Shown here: positions 60,883 through 64,000 of the stretch, piece by piece
Layout of the letters: every line of letters begins with the position of its first letter
Numbering within the stretch: the stretch's first letter is position 1
Assembly: GCF_041817755.1 (NCBI RefSeq)
Contig: NZ_JBGYBX010000030.1
Coordinates: 28,532 to 92,531 of the forward strand
Length of the DNA stretch: 64,000 bases
DNA from: Glaesserella sp041817755
Lineage (GTDB): Bacteria > Pseudomonadota > Gammaproteobacteria > Enterobacterales > Pasteurellaceae
Direction: 5' to 3'
Program-made: the position numbers and the translations under genes
The notes under the pieces: model-generated
Database searches by the model: none
The model's input: only the letters and a program-made list of their open reading frames with translations
What the model was told of the DNA's origin: nothing

Positions 60883-62818
60883 TTAGCTGATCTCACCGCT
60901 TGTCGCACGTAAAAACGTCATGACTTTGCCCAAATCCCTTGTCCGTTTCGACGGCGGTAGGCTTTTCAAAAAAGTCGAGCCGTATTGTCGCATCACAAGA
61001 CGAGCATCACAGATAATCACCGCCCCCCTGTCCGTCACATCTCGGATCAAACGCCCCACACCTTGTTTTAAGGTAATCACCGCTTCGGGAATTTGAATAT
61101 CGTTAAACGGATCGCCACCTTGCAATTTACAATCTTCCATTCGAGCCTTCAGCAATGGTTCATCGGGTGCGGTAAAAGGCAGTTTGTCGATAATCACCAA
61201 CGACAACGCATCGCCCCGTACATCAATCCCTTCCCAGAAACTTTGAGTTGCCACCAGTACACTATTTGGCTCTGCAATAAACTTCTCAAGCAGACGACTT
61301 TTACTCGTTTCTCCTTGTAATAGCACACTCAATGAACTCTGTTCTCGCAGAAAATCGGCTAAACCACGCATCATAAAATAGGACGTACACAGTAAAAAAC
61401 AACGCCCATTATTCGCTTCAATCACAGGTTTGAGCAACTGCCCCAATTCCGTTAGTGTATGGGATTTATTCGTATCAGGCAGATAACGCGGCACACACAG
61501 CAACGACTGATGAGCATAGTCAAACGGGCTTTGTAACACCATCTGTTCGGCATTCTCAATGCCTAGTCGCTGGCAGAAATGGTCGAACTTTCCGCCGACT
61601 TCAAGGGTTGCCGAGGTAAAAATCCAACCGACTTGATTTGCTTTTATCTGCTCACCGAATTTATCGGCAACCGTCAGTGGCGTAATGTGCAAACCGAACG
61701 AACGCCCATTGATTTCATACCAATAACAATAGCCGATAACACTAGTATCGCCCAATCTTTTTAACTGTGCTTTGACTTCTGCCAAACGTTCAAAGATTTT
61801 GTCCAAAGTTTCTGAACGACCGAGCGATTTTTTCACCACTTCGCTTAAAAAATCAATGTTCTCATTCAGTTTAGCAAAGCCTTCGACCACTTTCGGATCT
61901 TGCAAAATCTCACGCAAATTCCCCCGCTTGTTGCCGTCTCCCAACAACAAACGGAAATCCTGCACGACTTTTTGTAGATGATCGGACGCTTTCCCCAACT
62001 GAGCAAGATCTTTCAACTCTGTGCGATAAACAATGTTACTGTCTTTGCAAATATCAAATAATTGACGAGAAGTCAGCGATTGCCCAAAGTACTGGCTGGC
62101 AATATCGGGCAATTGATGTGCTTCATCAAAAATAATCAGCTCTGCATCAGGGATTAACTCGCCAAAGCCCGTTTCTTTCACCGCCATATCGGCACAAAAT
62201 AGGTGATGGTTCACCACAACCACATCGGCTTCCAACGCTTTGCGTCGAGCTTGCACCACGTAGCACTCTTTATAATTCGGGCAATCCGACCCCAAACAGC
62301 TTTCTGCCGTCGAAACCAATTGCGGTAAAATCGGACTATCTTCCGCAATGGTGATACATTCGCTCAAATCCCCTGTTTTGGTTCCCGTATACCATTTTCG
62401 CACCTTCGCCAAATCTGCCAACACCGATTTATCGCCGACCACCCCCATTGCGATCACCTGATCTAACCGCTCCAAACAGAGATAATTAGCCCGCCCTTTC
62501 AACAACGCTACTTTTCCCTTATATTTCAAGGCTTTTTGAATGGTCGGCAAATCACGATTAAACAGCTGATCTTGCAGATTTTTAGACCCCGTAGAAATGA
62601 TCGTTTTTTTTGCCCGATAGCAACGCCGGCACGAGATAGGCAAAGGTTTTCCCCGTTCCCGTTCCTGCTTCAATCACCGCACTTTTTGCAAATTTCACCG
62701 CTCTCCCGACCGCTTGTGCCATTTCTAACTGAGCATCTCGCGGATGAAAACCGTGAATGTTTTGGCTTAACGTGCCTGTGGGGCTAAAAGCGTCGGTGAT
62801 TTTTTCGGATAGTTTCAT
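60883..62818 (-). pseudogene. yoaA: YoaA-like DinG-family DNA helicase, frameshifted at an A8 tract
   Basis: XPD/DinG-type iron-sulfur helicase gene, about 640 codons, split over two frames. The first frame (62818 to 62582) gives MKLSEKITDAFSPTG and Walker A IEAGTGTGKTFAYLVPALLSGKK, then stops. The second frame continues with KTIISTGSKNLQDQLFNRDLPTIQKALK and runs intact to 60883, with the FeS cysteines (CLE, CLGSDCPNYKEC), FDEAHQLPD (DEAH box), TSATLEVGG and VGRLIRD. The join is the run of eight T at 62604-62611 (A8 on the coding strand). Seven A would restore the known order GKKTIIS. So one base is extra: a true inactivating or phase-variable indel, slippage-rescued expression, or a sequencing error. 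Confidence 0.85.
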
Positions 62819-62970
62819 ATGAATTTGGCTATATTTTTCTCTGAATGAGAGATAAATGGAACTGGGTTATAAGAATTAGAGAAAGGTCGCATTATAGCGA
62901 TAAAATAGAGAAAACCAAATTGAATAGGATTAATTGAACATTTGAGTGTGTGAAGGTGAATTACTGGAAA
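62819..62970. other. Gap between yoaA and the CRISPR array, possible leader side
   Basis: 152 mostly AT-rich bases with no open frame. No anti-repeat complementary to the CRISPR repeat is visible, so the tracrRNA is not here. The last 90 bases could be a leader or simply the distal flank; polarity of spacer gain cannot be decided. Confidence 0.5.
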
Positions 62971-64000
62971 GTTGTAGCTCCCTTTCTCATTTCGCAGTGC
63001 TACAATGCCTAAAGAACTTTATAGTGAAATGTTGTAGTTGTAGCTCCCTTTCTCATTTCGCAGTGCTACAATCAATAAGCTCATCCTGAGCATCACCGGT
63101 TAGTTGTAGCTCCCTTTCTCATTTCGCAGTGCTACAATTACAGTACCTTGCGGGATGTGCGTGTTTGGGTTGTAGCTCCCTTTCTCATTTCGCAGTGCTA
63201 CAATTCAATAAATCAAGCATAATCCCTAAAATAGGTTGTAGCTCCCTTTCTCATTTCGCAGTGCTACAATTTTTTACTCGGTAAATACTACGACTTAGAA
63301 GTTGTAGCTCCCTTTCTCATTTCGCAGTGCTACAATTGCAAATTGTGGGGCTTTGTCGCCCCACGCGTTGTAGCTCCCTTTCTCATTTCGCAGTGCTACA
63401 ATTTTTTTCCTCCTGCGTTATAGGCTCCGACGGTTGTAGCTCCCTTTCTCATTTCGCAGTGCTACAATTGAGAAAAACAAGAATATTAATTTCTGCTCGT
63501 TGTAGCTCCCTTTCTCATTTCGCAGTGCTACAATAATCACGATAGATGTCGCAAAGGTTGTCGAGTTGTAGCTCCCTTTCTCATTTCGCAGTGCTACAAT
63601 AGAGGATAGCGAAAATAGAATGATGGAAGAGTTGTAGCTCCCTTTCTCATTTCGCAGTGCTACAATTTCGCCCGTAGTGGTATCGTAAGCAACTAAGTTG
63701 TAGCTCCCTTTCTCATTTCGCAGTGCTACAATAGGCGCAAAAATGGCAAGCAACCACAAAATGTTGTAGCTCCCTTTCTCATTTCGCAGTGCTACAATAA
63801 AATACGGCATTCAAGGGCAATGTAAATGGTTGTAGCTCCCTTTCTCATTTCGCAGTGCTACAATCTTTATCAATTACTTTATTCATAAAGATTTGTTGTA
63901 GCTCCCTTTCTCATTTCGCAGTGCTACAATAAGTCCTCACCTTTAACGAGGTAAGGGAGTGTTGTAGCTCCCTTTCTCATTTCGCAGTGCTACAATTTCA
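62971..64000 (+). CRISPR. Type II-C-like CRISPR array, 16 repeats, continues beyond the window
   Basis: A 36-nt repeat, beginning GTTGTAGCTCCC and ending TTTCGCAGTGCTACAAT, occurs at 62971 and every 66 bases to 63961, all sixteen copies identical. The fifteen complete spacers are each exactly 30 nt; a sixteenth begins at 63997. Repeat length, sequence and partial inverted symmetry (TTGTAGC with GCTACAA) match type II-C systems, and to my recollection the repeat equals that of Neisseria meningitidis 8013. Its end TGCTACAAT is an extended -10 promoter element, as in Neisseria, where each repeat drives its own crRNA. No cas9, cas1, cas2 or tracrRNA is in the window. Absence of repeat decay at the left end and full conservation suggest a recently active array. 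Confidence 0.98.

Noticed and set aside
62819..62970. tracrRNA next to the array
   Set aside because: No stretch complementary to the repeat and no terminator hairpin was found there.
63418..63810. Long open frame with a repeated peptide across the CRISPR array
   Set aside because: The repeated peptide only arises because 66 is divisible by three and the repeat has no stop in that frame; there is no start context and the DNA is plainly a CRISPR array.

Overview
The window comes from a gammaproteobacterium of the family Pasteurellaceae. Genes, gene order and proteins match Haemophilus/Actinobacillus/Mannheimia relatives, and the DNA is sprinkled on both strands with about thirty copies of a short motif with core ACAAGCGGT. 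This is the uptake signal sequence (USS) of the Actinobacillus pleuropneumoniae-type branch, not the AAGTGCGGT type of H. influenzae, so the source is probably a naturally transformable Actinobacillus, Mannheimia, Bibersteinia or close relative. Species cannot be fixed from the sequence alone.

Layout. 1-3.2 kb: the 3' half of adhE, then a tandem glycine riboswitch in front of an alanine/glycine:Na+ symporter. 3.2-8.8 kb (minus): recN (LexA boxes), mutH, a TerC-family protein, nagZ, rlmC. 8.8-11.5 kb (minus): an unusual two-gene unit whose second product fuses a methyltransferase-like, a PAP2 and an Lgt-like membrane domain. 11.7-16.7 kb: a HI0933-type flavoprotein, tex, and purT behind a PurR operator. 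16.7-20.5 kb (minus): a membrane protein, ydbH, ynbE (inner-to-outer-membrane phospholipid transport). 20.5-26.3 kb: gloA, rnt, potABC, ruvAB. 26.5-32.1 kb: oppABCDF with a terminator-like hairpin after oppA. 32.2-37.9 kb (minus): a six-gene phospholipid cassette related to E. coli ynbABCD, with an added PlsC-like acyltransferase and a small membrane protein. 38.1-48 kb: yfiF, suhB, dxs, ycjX, a secreted protein, a yoaH-like small gene, a lipoprotein, truC, yqcC, trpCF. 48-54 kb (minus): an OafA/SGNH acyltransferase, macAB and a MipA/OmpV outer-membrane protein. 54.3-57.9 kb: MetJ-box-controlled metNIQ with a second metQ. 57.9-60.8 kb (minus): msbA, lrgB, lrgA. 60.9-62.8 kb (minus): yoaA helicase, frameshifted at an A8 tract. 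62.97 kb to the end: a type II-C-like CRISPR array with 16 identical 36-nt repeats and uniform 30-nt spacers, running off the window. No cas gene or tracrRNA is seen inside.

Common threads. Many genes handle envelope lipids and their transport (ydbH-ynbE, the ynb-like cassette, the triple-fusion protein, OafA, msbA). Nutrient import is the other theme (AGCS, pot, opp, met), with control elements readable in the DNA: glycine riboswitch, PurR, MetJ and LexA sites. Paired inverted USS copies form the hairpins at many gene ends, so DNA uptake motifs also serve as terminators. The CRISPR repeat ends in an extended -10 element (TGCTACAAT), as in Neisseria meningitidis, where each spacer is transcribed from its own repeat. 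No tRNA, rRNA, insertion sequence or prophage gene was found.
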